Assembly: GCF_035222275.1 (NCBI RefSeq)
Contig: NC_085884.1
Coordinates: 4,216,001-4,280,000 of the forward strand
DNA: 64,000 nucleotides
Source: Podospora bellae-mahoneyi
Taxonomy: Eukaryota > Ascomycota > Sordariomycetes > Sordariales > Podosporaceae
Direction: 5' to 3'
A model generated the notes under the pieces. That model saw nothing but the letters and a program-made list of their open reading frames with translations. It was not told the DNA's origin and ran no database searches. The position numbers and the translations under genes are program-made. Positions 21,801-33,304 of the stretch are shown in pieces. Numbering within the stretch: the stretch's first letter is position 1; each line of letters begins with the position of its first letter.

Positions 21801-24800
21801 GACTGCTGAAGCAGAAGGGATATCGGCGCTTACGTTTGGGCAGCTGGAGGGCCTTGAGATAACATCTTCGTTGGGCACGAGTGATGATAGAATTATCAAG
21901 CTTGTCTTGGCCCCTTCGGACGGAGAAAGGTTCAGATGGGACTTTTCGTTCCACTCACAGCCACGGGGCGTCAACACTTACGCAAAGCCAGCCACTCATG
22001 CCGTGGGCAGTGTCAAAGTCATCACCACCCAAGACGACAGCACAACGTCTGAACTAGATCGAATCTCAAGGCTCATCAGGCACCGCGACTTTGATGAGGT
22101 AACCACTCGGGTTGACGGCGAGGCTGTTCAGGGTTCACTGGTCTACAAGGTTTTCTCCAGAGTTGTGCAGTATCATGACTTTTACAAGGGTGTGCGTCAA
22201 GTTGCCGGCCACAATGGAGCGGTGGTGGCTCAGGTCGTGCTGCCAGCGGAGCAACCTCCTGTCACACAAGGGCTTCTGTCGAACCCAGTCGCAGTCGACA
22301 ACTTCCTTCAAGTCCCGGGGCTCTACGCCAACTGTCTTGGCCCATGTCCAGCGGATGAGGTATTTGTTTGCACCCAGGTGGACCGACTCTATCTCTCGCG
22401 AGACTTTGAGGGTACAGCCAACAAGACTTGGAAGGTTTGCGCCACATCTACGGCAACATCCGACAGGGAGAGCGTCAATGATGTGTTGGTGTTTGAGCAG
22501 GAGTCAGGCAAGCTTGTTTTTGTCGCCTTTGGGGCGCATTTCAGCCGAGTTCGCATCACGTCGCTGTCAAAAGCGCTTTCGCGGGCAAATCAAGGACAGA
22601 CCACGGCTTCTGTCGGTACCAATGGCATCACCAACGGCATCACTCGGCCCGCTTCTCCACCTAGGAATAGACAAGACCCTGTCAGTCCACATGACACTCT
22701 CCAACAACATCCAGTTGTTGCCACTCCTGCCCCGCCGAAGCGTCCTGCTGGCCCAGGCATCGAGCAGGAGTTGCGGGAGCTGCTCACCAAGGTCACCGAT
22801 GTGCCAGCCGATCAGTTCAAGGGAGATGTTACACTTGCCGATCTTGGTATTGACTCGCTGGTAACCACAGAGATAGTGTCCGAGGTGGACCAGGTCTTTG
22901 GTATCTCTATCCCTCAAGACCAACTGCAAGATCTCCAAACCTTCGCCTCCCTGTCCGCATATCTCGCTGGCCGTCTGGGTCGGGAACTGCAAGACACCCC
23001 CACAGTCGTTCAAACCACGGCTTCCAGCGAGCAGCGCCAGACACAGCCAAGTGCTTCGTCCTTGGAGGCGGCTCCCACAGCCCCCGAGCGTGGGAGGCCA
23101 AGGGACTCTGAGAATTTGCTTCCAAAGCTCGCCAGCCTTTTAGCCAGCCATCTTGAGTGCTCTCCCGCTGACTTTGAACGGTCCACGAACCTGGCAGATC
23201 GCGGGCTTGATTCTCTGCTCTGCATCGAACTCATGAGCGACATTGAAAAAACATTCGGTGTGTCAGTCGACCTGGCACAGCTCACATCCGAGAGCACCTT
23301 TGGAGACCTCGCCGGCATGTTCGTCAAGGCCACTGGCCGTGATGTGTCCCCATCAGATACAACAAACTCAACCATCACCACAACACCGACACCACCAACA
23401 CCTAGCTTTGAGCCAAGAATCATTCCCCATGATCCCTCAGTCAAAATCCCACCACGCCCAGTTCCCACAAACACAGACCGCAGGTTTCAGGCCGCTCCCG
23501 ATGCGTTTGAATCCATCAAGGACCAGTTCAGTGACCTCGCCGACGCATACCATCTGACCGACTTTTACAAAAACGTCTACCCCAAGAACGCACGTCTCGT
23601 CCTTGCTTACACAGTCGAAGCATTCGCGGATCTTGGTATTGATCTCAGCAGTTTGCCCACTGGTGAGGACATTCCACCCCTGCCCAGCCTTCCCAGACAT
23701 CACCACCTGCGAGATGTCCTTTATGAAGTCCTACGGGACGGAAAAATCGCGGATTACAACGGCAAGACCTACGTCCGCTCCGACGAGCCCATCGACAAAG
23801 TCCGCTCAAGCCAGCTGTTCAACGAACTTGTCCAGGAGTTTCCTCAACACGCCAAGGAGCACATGCTGCTGAACCTCTGCGGCGCAGAGTTGGGGAAGCT
23901 GATTACCGGAGCCAAAGAGCCACTCACTGTTCTTTTCGGATCCAAGAAGAACCGCGATATCCTGGAGGACGTCTACAGTACCAGTCCCATGTACGTCATC
24001 ATGTCACAGCTGCTCACGCGCTTTCTTGAAAAGGCTCTGAGCGGCGCCTCACCCGGCCCAGATGGTGTATTCCGAATCATTGAGCTCGGCGCTGGAACAG
24101 GATCAACCACCAAATGGGTTGTCGACCGGCTTGTGCGGTGTGGCATCCCAGTCGAGTACACTTTCACCGATATCTCGCCCTCGCTCGTCTCTGAAGGGAA
24201 GCGCAAGTTTGGAAAGTACAACTGCATGAGATACGCCACCATCAACATCGAAAAGGAGCCCCCAACTCAGTACCACGGCCAGTTCGACATTGTCCTCTCC
24301 ACCAACTGCATCCACGCCACCTCCAACCTGCGCCGCTCTCTCACCCACATCGACAAGCTTCTCCGACCCCACGGCTTCGTCTCGCTTGTCGAGTTCACAA
24401 GCCGCATGTTCTGGTTCGACCTGGTGTTTGGCCTCCTCGAAGGCTGGTGGCTCTTCGACGACGGCAGACCCTATGTCCTCGCCAGCCCCGAGTTCTGGGA
24501 AAAGTCCATGCGCTCAAGCGGCTTCCAACACGTTTCCTGGACAGGCGGCACAACCAAAGAGTCCGAGATCGTCCGCGTCATCACCGGCTTCAAGCAACCA
24601 GTCGACAACCCCGCCCTCTACCGCAGCACGCCACAAGAAACCACCGGCGAAGTCGAAACCCTCGTCTTCACCCACGTGACAGACAAGAACCTCCCCCTCC
24701 GCGCAGACATCTACCACCCAACCCCACAACAAGCCGCCGCCCAAAAAGACTGGACTGTAGGTGCGCCACTCTCAAACCCACCACCACCACCCCTCCCACC

Positions 24801-25735
24801 ACCTCACTAACATCCCCCCCTATCCAGCCCTGATAATCCACGGCGGCGGCCACGTAATGCTCTCCCGTAAAGACATCCGGCCCCGTCAAATCCACCACCT
24901 TCTCTCCCACGGCCTTCTCCCAATCTCAGTCGACTACCGCCTCTGCCCCGAAACAACCCTCCTCACCGGCCCCCTCCCCGACATCCTCACCGCCCACACC
25001 TGGGCCCGTACCTCCCTCCCCACCCTCAAACTCCTCAAATCCTCCATAACCATCAACCCAATCCACACAGCAGCAATAGGCTACTCAACCGGCGGCCTCC
25101 TAGCCATGTCCCTGTCCTGGACCTCCCCCCACCCCCCCTCCGCAATCCTCTCATTCTACTCCCCAACAAACTACCAATCCCCCTTCTGGCAAACCCCCAA
25201 CATCCCCTCCCACTCCCATCCATACACCACCACCCCCTTCAACCTCCTCGACTGCGTCCAACCAAACCCAATAACCTCCTACAACATCCCACCCAATCTC
25301 CTAGCAGCAGGAGGGTGGATGACCCCCTCCGACGCGCGCAGCCGTCTAATTCTTCACATGAACTGGCATGCCCAAACCCTGCCCGTCTTATTCCGCGGTC
25401 TACCCCCCGCCGGAACCCCCCACCCAGAGAGCTACACCTCCATGCCGCAGCCAGCAGAAGAGGAAATAATCAAAGCGAGCCCCTACGCGCAGGTTATAAG
25501 GGGTAACTACAAGTCCCCTACGCATATCGTTTTCGGGACAAAGGACGATCTGATACCCTGGCAGCAGGCCGAGGAGACGGTCAAGGCAATGAGGGAGCAC
25601 GGGGTCGATGTGGGCTTCACGCTGGGGGAGGGGGAGCCGCACTTGTTTGACATGTACAGAGACCCGGATGGCAAGAGGTGGGGGTACGTGCTGGAGGGGT
25701 ACAGGTTTCTGTTAGAACGGGTTGGGAGGTTGTGA
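18853..25735 (+). CDS. Non-reducing PKS, KS-AT-PT-ACP-ACP-CMeT-TE
   Basis: Two exons (18853-24760 and 24828-25735), 2271 residues. KS: DTACSSS (Cys 182), EAHGTGT (His 317), GNIGH (His 356). Malonyl-type AT: GHSFG (Ser 629). PT: SGHAVLQQPLCPA (His 960) and AVDNFLQVPG (Asp 1149). Tandem ACPs: GIDSL (Ser 1335) and GLDSL (Ser 1454). C-methyltransferase: ELGAGTGS near 1744. TE of the esterase/HGGG type: IHGGGH, GYSTGG (Ser 2056), Asp 2209, His 2241. It should make a C-methylated, aldol-cyclised aromatic acid. No SAT domain is present: the KS starts about 20 residues after the ATG. The intron between CMeT and TE restores VALIIHGGGH. The start at 18853 is chosen as the only ATG before the KS. The product class is inferred from domains, not known. 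Confidence 0.95.
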
Positions 25736-25922
25736 GGAATGGGAGGGAGGGAGGGAGGGAGGGAGTAGGCACCTCTCCAGAACCAGAGGCGTTTGATAAA
25801 ACCTTTTCGAAGGCATGTAAACTTGGTGGAACGATGCAAGATATAGGCCAACTTCCTGTCCGATTCACATTCGTTAAAACAAAGTGCAACGCTGGCTGAT
25901 GCTTTTCCAACAACGAACACCA
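25736..25922. repeat. Short convergent spacer with GGGA repeat
   Basis: 187 bp between the ends of the PKS and the Zn2Cys6 gene. It has a short (GGGA)n run at about 25741-25765. Confidence 0.6.
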
Positions 25923-28367
25923 TCAAATCATGCTCACAAATCCGCCACCCTGGAGGAATCGTATTTGTTGCTCCTTCAAATCAGCCCAATTCCTCAACTC
26001 CTGCTCTTCATCTTCCAACAAAGGAGGTGGTAACATGCCACTCAGCTGGCCAAAGTGATCAAAATGCAGATTATGTGCGTGTTGCGGGTTGATTGTCGGC
26101 GCAGCCCTCTCCAATCTCATCAAGATATCCACAAACTTGCTTAGTGGCTCCTCAGCCTTTTGCGCAACAGGACCCTTCCGATCCGGGGCGCAGTTCAGCA
26201 GAGTTGATGCGACTTGGCGAATCTTGTTGATGAGACTGCTTCCGTTGGGCTCCATGTTACGTTGTGTGATGGAAGTGAGGACCGTCAGCAGGTTCTGCAC
26301 GATTAGCTCCCGCTCAGCAAACATCTGTGCATCAATGGGATCCTGCTGCTGAGCAACTGCGTGGAGGGCGGCGGCGGCGACCGACTTTGAGACCGCATCT
26401 GACCCCAGAGCGCCATCAGTTCCGTTACCATTGACAGCGTTCTCGGCAGCATATGCCTGTGCCTGTGCGGCTTGGGCCGCTTGGACTCGTGCTTGTTCGC
26501 GGTGATGGTCACGGAGGTTGAGATAGCGCTCAACATAGTAGGAACGCGTCGCCAGCTGAGAGGCATATATATTCGCTTTCTGAATCTCGTACTGCAAACG
26601 CCTCGTCTCGGTATCTTGCGAACTCGCCTGTGTCTGGACGGGAAGATAGTCGGGTGGTAGGTAGACATAGGTATTTCCTGTGTCGTAGTAGTTTGTAGCA
26701 TTCGGCAAATCCATACCAGATAGGCTGCTCCCATCGTTCGTATGTTGGCCAAGATTGATGGTCAGCTCTGGCGGTAGGTGATCCATGACCTGCTTGACAG
26801 CCCCCAGACAGTCATCCAGCATCGATCTTTGATCATGAAAGCCCAGCGAGGATATCCCGTAAGACAGTTCAATGCTGACCAGACCGTTCATGGTCATGTA
26901 GATTTTGATGCCCTGGATGAAGCCCGTCATTAGGGACACGACGCCTTCCGGTTGTACAAGGATTTGATGTGGAAGAATGTATTGATCGTCGACCTCGGCA
27001 GGGAACTCGGGATATGGTTCGGCCGGGGTAGGTGGTGGAAAGATGATTTCACTATGAGGCGCGCCGATCTGTACCATGGATCTGACACCGACAAACATGC
27101 ACCAAAAGATGCGCTTGCCCAGCTGGTCTTCAACGTGGTTGAACGATGGCCCCCGATAGGTAACCCCAAACATGTGCGACCCCGTTTCTCGCGGCTTGTG
27201 ATAACCCATCTCGCGGATAAAGTCCATGGTTTGGCTCATGAACCGCCGGCATACTTTCCATTGCATGGTGTACCCCGCTGCCAGTCCGAGAAAATAGCTA
27301 GTCGCGGCATCGTAGACGGTGATATCATCCTTGTAAGGAAAGGCTGAACCACGAGCTTCGGTTGCGACGACACGACATTTTTCGATGAAGTTGATGGCTT
27401 TGGGAAACATGGCCAGCCCGTTAGGATGGTGTTTGAGATGCAGCCGAGCAGCACGTGGGAACGAGGCCACTAGACACCCAATCATGCTGGCCAGGAGGGC
27501 GAGGAACTCTCGGCTTGTCCTGTCCTCGCGTCTCATGAAAGAGTTTCGAAACGTGGGCTCGTGGGGGAAAGGCGCCAGCGGGTGTATATACCTGAAGAAA
27601 TCGTCCACAAGAGGGACCAGCACCTCAAATGGGGCTATGAGCTCAGCGGACCACACAGGCTGCGCACCATGGAGCCCAGCGATGGATATCAGAGTCTCGG
27701 CAGCATTGTGCGGTCCTGGGCTCAGATTCGGCTCGAGGCGGGGCTGCTTTGCGGCTTTGGCAGCTTCGGCGTGTTTGTTTGGTGGCCCTCGGCGTTTCAT
27801 GGTGCGGTTGAAGGTGCAGTCGACACCAAGGTCGCGACATGGGCGGCATGGCTGCGTCTCATCGCACTGGATAGAAGAGAACTCGTCAGTCGGGAACCAC
27901 ATAGAGACACTTGGGAGAAGAGGATGTACAACCTTAACCTTGCGCTGACTACACATGTCACAGGCTCGGCGCAAGCGGGTAGCTTTCGAGGCGGCGCCTG
28001 GAGGGGTTGCAGAACCGCCCTGGGGTACTGGGGGCTGACCTGGTGGGAGCCCGGCCGGTGGATGGTATGGCAAGCCATCAGGATGCGGTACATAATGTGA
28101 GGCTGGCGAAGATGCGGGTTGTGCGAGGGCTAAGGGGGTGGTTGGCGGCGGGGGGCCTGCTACGGAATCTTGAAGGGCCTGTAAGCCGTGATGGGCAACA
28201 GCAGAGGCAGCAGCATCGGCAGCATATTGGGGATGAGGTTGAGGCTGGGTCGCGAGGTCGTCGGAGTCGTTGTGGGCAACAGGTTGTGATGGTGCGGACG
28301 TGTCGTTGGTGGGGGCCTGGGCGTCGGTGGTGTTGTTGGAGGGCGGTGGTGGATAGTTGGATGACAT
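25923..28367 (-). CDS. Zn2Cys6 fungal transcription factor
   Basis: Minus strand from the ATG at 28367, 792 residues after removing a 66 bp intron (27867-27932). The N-terminal 115 residues are Pro/Gln/Ala-rich. The zinc cluster is CDMCSQRKVK, then CDETQPCRPCRDLGVDC, six Cys in standard spacing, followed by basic MKRRGPPNKHAEAAK. A fungal-specific transcription factor (middle homology) region follows, with FFRYIHPLAPFPHEPTF. The intron sits exactly between Lys and Cys of the zinc cluster and is in frame without a stop, so an unspliced reading inserts 22 residues there. Its own promoter lacks the cluster motif and the protein looks like a conserved general regulator, so it may mark the cluster border. 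A pathway role cannot be excluded. Confidence 0.9.
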   Translation of the reverse strand: MSSNYPPPPSNNTTDAQAPTNDTSAPSQPVAHNDSDDLATQPQPHPQYAADAAASAVAHHGLQALQDSVAGPPPPTTPLALAQPASSPASHYVPHPDGLPYHPPAGLPPGQPPVPQGGSATPPGAASKATRLRRACDMCSQRKVKVVHPLLPSVSMWFPTDEFSSIQCDETQPCRPCRDLGVDCTFNRTMKRRGPPNKHAEAAKAAKQPRLEPNLSPGPHNAAETLISIAGLHGAQPVWSAELIAPFEVLVPLVDDFFRYIHPLAPFPHEPTFRNSFMRREDRTSREFLALLASMIGCLVASFPRAARLHLKHHPNGLAMFPKAINFIEKCRVVATEARGSAFPYKDDITVYDAATSYFLGLAAGYTMQWKVCRRFMSQTMDFIREMGYHKPRETGSHMFGVTYRGPSFNHVEDQLGKRIFWCMFVGVRSMVQIGAPHSEIIFPPPTPAEPYPEFPAEVDDQYILPHQILVQPEGVVSLMTGFIQGIKIYMTMNGLVSIELSYGISSLGFHDQRSMLDDCLGAVKQVMDHLPPELTINLGQHTNDGSSLSGMDLPNATNYYDTGNTYVYLPPDYLPVQTQASSQDTETRRLQYEIQKANIYASQLATRSYYVERYLNLRDHHREQARVQAAQAAQAQAYAAENAVNGNGTDGALGSDAVSKSVAAAALHAVAQQQDPIDAQMFAERELIVQNLLTVLTSITQRNMEPNGSSLINKIRQVASTLLNCAPDRKGPVAQKAEEPLSKFVDILMRLERAAPTINPQHAHNLHFDHFGQLSGMLPPPLLEDEEQELRNWADLKEQQIRFLQGGGFVSMI

Positions 28368-29650
28368 GATAAAGATAAGCTTCAGTGACGTCTGATAATC
28401 GCACAATATAACTGGCCCGGCGCACTTTTACGGCTTCACTCCGGGTGATTCTGCCACTGGCGATTTTTCGGCGAAGGTCCGGGAGAATCGCGGATCTTTT
28501 TTTGCCCCAAACCAAACCACAACATCCACAGGGGCCTGAGAGGTCACGTGGCTACCCGGAGCTGCCTTATCGGTTACTATCAGCTTATCAATCCCACCAG
28601 CCTATCGCCATAGCCCACACAGTGCACGGCCCTTTTGCATGCTGAGTCCAATGTGCAAGGGCGCCCGGACCACCCGAAGCACCAGTATATATTTATTGGC
28701 GGTTCCCCTCCCATTCTTTCCACTTTGCCTTTCTCTTTTCTTCTTTTCTTCTTTATACTTACCTTGGCTGGCCTCCGGGAGATCATGAATTCCTAGAGGT
28801 ATGTCGAAGAGCCTTCATTGCACATCGAGGAGTTCTTCGTCATTGTTTGCCCTTCGGGGTCGACAGGGCTGTAATTTTTGATGTTTACTTTTTTTCATTG
28901 TGCGCTTGACGTTTGTTGAGCCATGAGGAAGAAGCAAGATCTGGCAGCCTGCAGTGCTGTTTGACCGTGTTTTCTGCGGTGATATGTCTCCATGTTGGTG
29001 TTCTGGTGTTCATTCCCGTGTTTGACGTTGATGTGGCCAATTCTAGTTTTTCCGTAGTCGAGAGTAACTACCCCCAGAGTTTCACATCTGACATGTGGTG
29101 TGCTATACCCGCAAGGGCTTACCATCGTTTACGATCGGTATTGATGATTGTACTTTATATTAAGTACTACTTGTTTGCCGTTGGGCGATATCGTTCTCGA
29201 AAGGCTTGCATTTATCTCGCAGTTGCGTATAACACCCTCGTTGAACCAGGAACTGCTGGCTAACTCCAACTGACACGATGACTATGCCGTATGCCTGGGT
29301 ATGCAGCCTGTGGTCAGGATCTGGATGGATAATGACCGGAGTCAAAGACTTGGTGATCAACAGGTCGTTTTAGTGCGTAAAGTCAAAACCAGGCTGTGCG
29401 GCTGGAGGAAAGACTGGGGGGGAATGCTTCTGTTTTGGTGGAAAAAGAGGGCAGAAGCAGGAACGAAGCTCTGTCGTGTGGTGAGAAAAAAGCACAGGCA
29501 GCCACCTCTTCGACACCTGGTCGCATCTTCCAAAACCAAAACTTTGTCAATTTTTGCAGCACCGAGGGGCTGAAACCCGGGGTCCTCTAACAAGAACGCC
29601 AATCGCTCATGCCACCATAACAAGTTCTACCTCCTCATCCGTTTCCCCTC
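28368..29650. other. Intergenic, Zn2Cys6 promoter and DUF3237 3' side
   Basis: About 1.3 kb without a supportable gene. CT-rich tracts at about 28715-28755 (CTTTCTCTTTTCTTCTTTTC) look like a fungal promoter element, possibly of a transcript I cannot define. No cluster motif was seen. Confidence 0.45.
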
Positions 29651-30208
29651 TCAAGCCTTGGTCGGCGACGTCAACTGCCAGGCATCAATAGCGACGTACC
29701 CATTCCCTGATGTCAGAATCCCGACTGCAATTACGTTGTTCAGCCAGTAATACTTGGAGCTGCCCGTCTCAAACTTGATGCGGAGGTGGATGAAGCCATC
29801 GGACTGCGCCGGACCGCTCGTGCTGATGAAGATGTGGGCATTGTCATCCGTCTGAAGCTGGTAGCGTGTGTCGGCCGAGAAGGTGTTCTTGGAGTCAATC
29901 AGGCCCCAGTCAGCACCGAGGGGAAGGACTTTGCCTACATTGCAAACGTGTCAGCTTAGGAAGGGGAGGTTGGTGTAGGTTGGTCAGCTCGTACCGGACA
30001 AGCGAGGCCCCTTGAAGGATCCACCGGTGATGGGGATCACCACACGGTTGCCGTTGGGACCAGCTCCTACAGGAAGAGAGGCACCCAATGTGCAGTTGAG
30101 GGAGTAGAGGAATGTCAGGCCTGGTGCCCGAGGTGTTGCTTGTGCCAGTGCCAAGCCTGAGAACAGGAGGCAGGTAAGGGTGCAAATGACGGCGCGGATG
30201 GACAGCAT
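29651..30208 (-). CDS. Secreted DUF3237 protein
   Basis: Two exons on the minus strand (29995-30208 and 29651-29934), 165 residues. A clear signal peptide (VICTLTCLLFSGLALAQA) is followed by a compact domain. It includes FLYSLNCTLGASLPVG, GGSFKGPRLSG, then GADWGLIDSKNTFSADTRYQLQT and FIHLRIKFETG. This order of GGxFxGP, GADW and D-x-R-Y matches the DUF3237 family of small secreted beta-barrel-like proteins. Its function is unknown. The 60 bp intron splits the GK of LSGKVLP. It stands alone between intergenic stretches and nothing ties it to the cluster. Confidence 0.82.
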
Positions 30209-31717
30209 TTTGGTGTTGTTGATGTTTGATGACTGGCTGCTGGTGGTGATTTGGAGACGACCCGGCTCCCTTTTTTCGTCCCGAGAAGATGCGACCTTTT
30301 ATACACCGACATGGTGCCCTCAAAAATGAGGCTGGCACATGCCGTTCTCTAGTACCGACACCCCGGGCCGATGTTGTAACCGCTTGAATCGCATTGAACA
30401 AATCACGGACTAGACAAGCGATCAACAAGCCTTCCAATCAGATCTTGCGGGGAAGCACCTCGCTTGCTTCCATGCTGGTCTAGCTCTTTTCTTCCGGACT
30501 TCCTTTCTGGGCCGGCTGAATGCGACACCATCGACGTCTGCAGACACTTGCCCGTCCATCAAGCGGCACGTCAGAACCCAAAACCCCCATCAGTGACGAG
30601 CAGGCCGCATTTCCCCATTCCATGTCAAAGATCACGGAGAGATTGTGCATGGGTCAGAACTCAAAAGCGGCCAACCTGACAAAGCAGCAGCGCACGACGT
30701 TACATTCCGAAGATCCTTGCATGAAGCCACGCCCAGTTCCATGACCACTATTTGGAGTGAGTTGGGATTTGAGGGATTGTGGCGTACGGGTATCATGGGG
30801 CACAGCGAGGTCGTTGGGCCTCGTATGCTGTTCGCTTGCAACGGGACCAGATTCGGGTGTATGTGATTATCAACTGTCGGAATTGGGAGAACCAGGACAC
30901 CAAGAGCTCTCACCCAAGGTCCGAGCCATCTCGGCCCAAAGGGCATCACACAGTCGGCAAAGAGACGTGGATGTTGAGCTGGCTGAGGACGAGGACGTGA
31001 GGCTGTTGTAGCACTTGGGCCGCCTGGCCTTGTCCCGCCATGTTGTTGCTGACAACAGTAAGATTGTAAGCCGGACGGATCCACGAGCTAGCACAACATC
31101 TCCACAGACCACAAACCTCCAGGATGACGGTCACAACGATTCCATGTCATACGCAATCAGCACGGTCGGGAAGGAGGATGGCTTCGGCGATAACAACCAA
31201 ATGCAGATTGGGCCACTGAGTGTAGCTGACGGTGCCCGCGGTGTGCCAAAGTTCCCTCCACTGTCCGCATTGGGCATCCAATCACTGTTTGCGCGGCCGT
31301 AAACACTTGGTGGTAGTCACTGCACGGTTCCCACGTCTTTCCTGCCGCCGTCGGTCCTCCTTCATTGCCGCGTTTGCTCAGGTTGCTCAGGATCGTCTGG
31401 GCATCCGAGGTTTCCAGTCCTACAAGGAATCGCGAGAGGATCATTAGGCAAACAGGCCAGGGACATACCCTGCAGTTGGGATGGAGAGGTGGACTATGCC
31501 AGATGCCAAGCTGTGTTGTTTGGATGGACTTTGAGGCAACCGCTAGGCGCGATGGATTATGGAATGTATTACGGTAAGACAGGTTCATGACAGAGTGACC
31601 TGGGTTTGGGAACACCTGGGCGGGGCAGACAAGCAAGAGGCAGGAGGTTTCCATGCCGTGGGTTGCAAGTGAGGCAAGTCCTATAAAGGCGCAATCTGTT
31701 GCAGCTGCGTCTTGGGC
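30209..31717. other. Intergenic stretch
   Basis: About 1.5 kb. Several open frames on both strands overlap here, but none has recognisable domains or introns. I see no gene. Confidence 0.4.
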
Positions 31718-31803
31718 ATGTTCCCGTAAGTCCCCCTCATCCAAAAAGTATCCAAACATTATTGTTTCTCCTGACATTTGTGTGTTTCATTCTGCACAGC
31801 CTT

Positions 31804-33130
31804 ATGGCCATGGCCTTGCTTAAAACCCGCGCCAAGTTGGCAGAGAATGCCCCCTACACGAACCTAGACCTCATTAACATGGTTGATACGCAAGTTATCC
31901 CGCTGCAAATCAGTCGCTCAGCCGTTGGCTTTTCTGTTAGTGTTGGCTAACTCCTCCTTCTCTTGTACTAGTTGGCCATACCCTTCGTCACCCTCGTACA
32001 ACACCCACCTCGCAAAATACTACACTTTCTTCGTCGACGCATACGCAGAGCCCTTCGGCTACATCCACGACAACTTTGTTTCCGACCTCCCTTGGCCGAC
32101 CGAATACTGGCTCGTCGACCACGATGCCAAGACGATCACTCTCAAGGTCGCACAAGGGTCCGCTGATGGGTTCGGGGCCCGCACCAAAGCAATGAGAGAA
32201 ACCCTCTGGCTTGGACACCTCCATGTTGCGGCCGAGAACAGAAAGGCTGGAGTGATAGGCCGACGCTCCCTGTATCGGTGGTGCAACGAGTCGTTCCCAC
32301 TGCTCTATCCACCAACCGGAGAGCCAGTCTTGGAACTTGATGGGTGCGGGGTGGATATGCTAGGGATTATCAACGAGAGTGTTTTTCTTGTCGCCTACAC
32401 TTACTGCTCCCCCACCACGCCGAAGATTCCTTCGTCGTCCACGACGTCATTGTCCACCCTTGAGAGAGCTACATCTTCGACCTCGATCGCGTCGCTGGCT
32501 AGCGGGGCGGGATCGTCTACCGCCACCACGCCCCTGTCGGAGGTTGACATTTCGAAGCTTGTCTTCAACAGCACTGTTTCCTTGCCTCACACTGCTAACT
32601 GCGCCATCACCCGCCCTGATAATGAAGCCTCGGAGGAAAAAGAGCTCCGAGTGTACCTCTCCCGCCGCGCAAAGTGGAAATCGGCCTGGCCCTCGCTCTT
32701 GGACTGCACCGCCGCTGGTGGCCTCTCTTCTTCTGACCTCTCTCCCCTGGAGGGAATGATTAGAGAGGCCCACGAGGAGGTCCGGCTCCCGTCTCCGTTC
32801 CTTCGCTCCCATGCCAAACCCATTGGTGAGAACAGATTGATGCTTACGGAGACAGAAATCGGAGAGGAGGGTTGCCAAATGCAGCTGCAGCATTGTTTCG
32901 AGGTTGAACTGCCTGAGGGGGTTGTGCCAAGGCCAGGGGAGGGAGATGGGGAGGTGGCGGGCTGGGAGTTGGTTACTGTGCCGGAGATGAAGGAGAGGAT
33001 GAGGATGGGGGAGGTGAAGCCGGCGAGTGGGTTGGTGTTGATGAGGTGGATGTTGGGACGGGGGTTGCTGACTGAGGAGGAGGGAAAGGGTGTGGGGGAG
33101 AGGCTGGGGCGGGAGTGGGTGGTTGAGTGA
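31804..33130 (+). CDS. Nudix hydrolase with DUF4743 domain (thiamine pyrophosphokinase-related)
   Basis: Two exons (31804-31889 and 31972-33130), 414 residues. The N-terminal part, with NLDLINMVD, YTFFVDAYAEPFGYIHDNFV and FGARTKAMRETL, matches DUF4743. The C-terminal Nudix domain has LRVYLSRRAKWKSAWPSLLD and AAGGL, followed by REAHEEV, the metal-binding REXXEE core. The acidic residue usually eight before the Arg is Leu here (Asp is nine before), so the Nudix box is slightly atypical. A 60-residue Ser/Thr-rich insert lies between domains. The intron donor is GCAAGT, making this a GC-AG intron; it alone keeps the frame (VD-T-WPYP). An upstream mini-exon (ATG at 31718, donor GTAAGT at 31726, acceptor before 31800) is in frame and would add MFPL. 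Confidence 0.8.
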
Positions 33131-33304
33131 GTTGAAGGGAAGTAGGTTTGGATATCACAGAATGAGTACACGAAGTAATGACGTTGTTTATAACCATGTT
33201 CAAGAACTAGCGAATGTCCAGCGTCGTATGTACAAGTTCAGTCTGCCAGATAGATACACCGCCCGCATTTTGTCAGTCACCCCTCTCTTGCGTGCCCTCA
33301 CGGA
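33131..33304. other. Convergent spacer
   Basis: 174 bp between the ends of the Nudix and pectate lyase genes. Nothing else is seen. Confidence 0.6.

Noticed and set aside
26995-27006. AACTCGGGAT resembling the cluster motif
   Set aside because: Lies inside the Zn2Cys6 coding sequence and lacks the GT after the core.
28368-28406. Upstream ATG for the Zn2Cys6 gene at 28406
   Set aside because: Would add 13 residues without family support; the ATG at 28367 begins the usual Pro/Ser-rich N-terminus.
31157-31777. 206-codon minus-strand frame
   Set aside because: No domain, no intron logic, overlapping frames on both strands; looks like chance openness.
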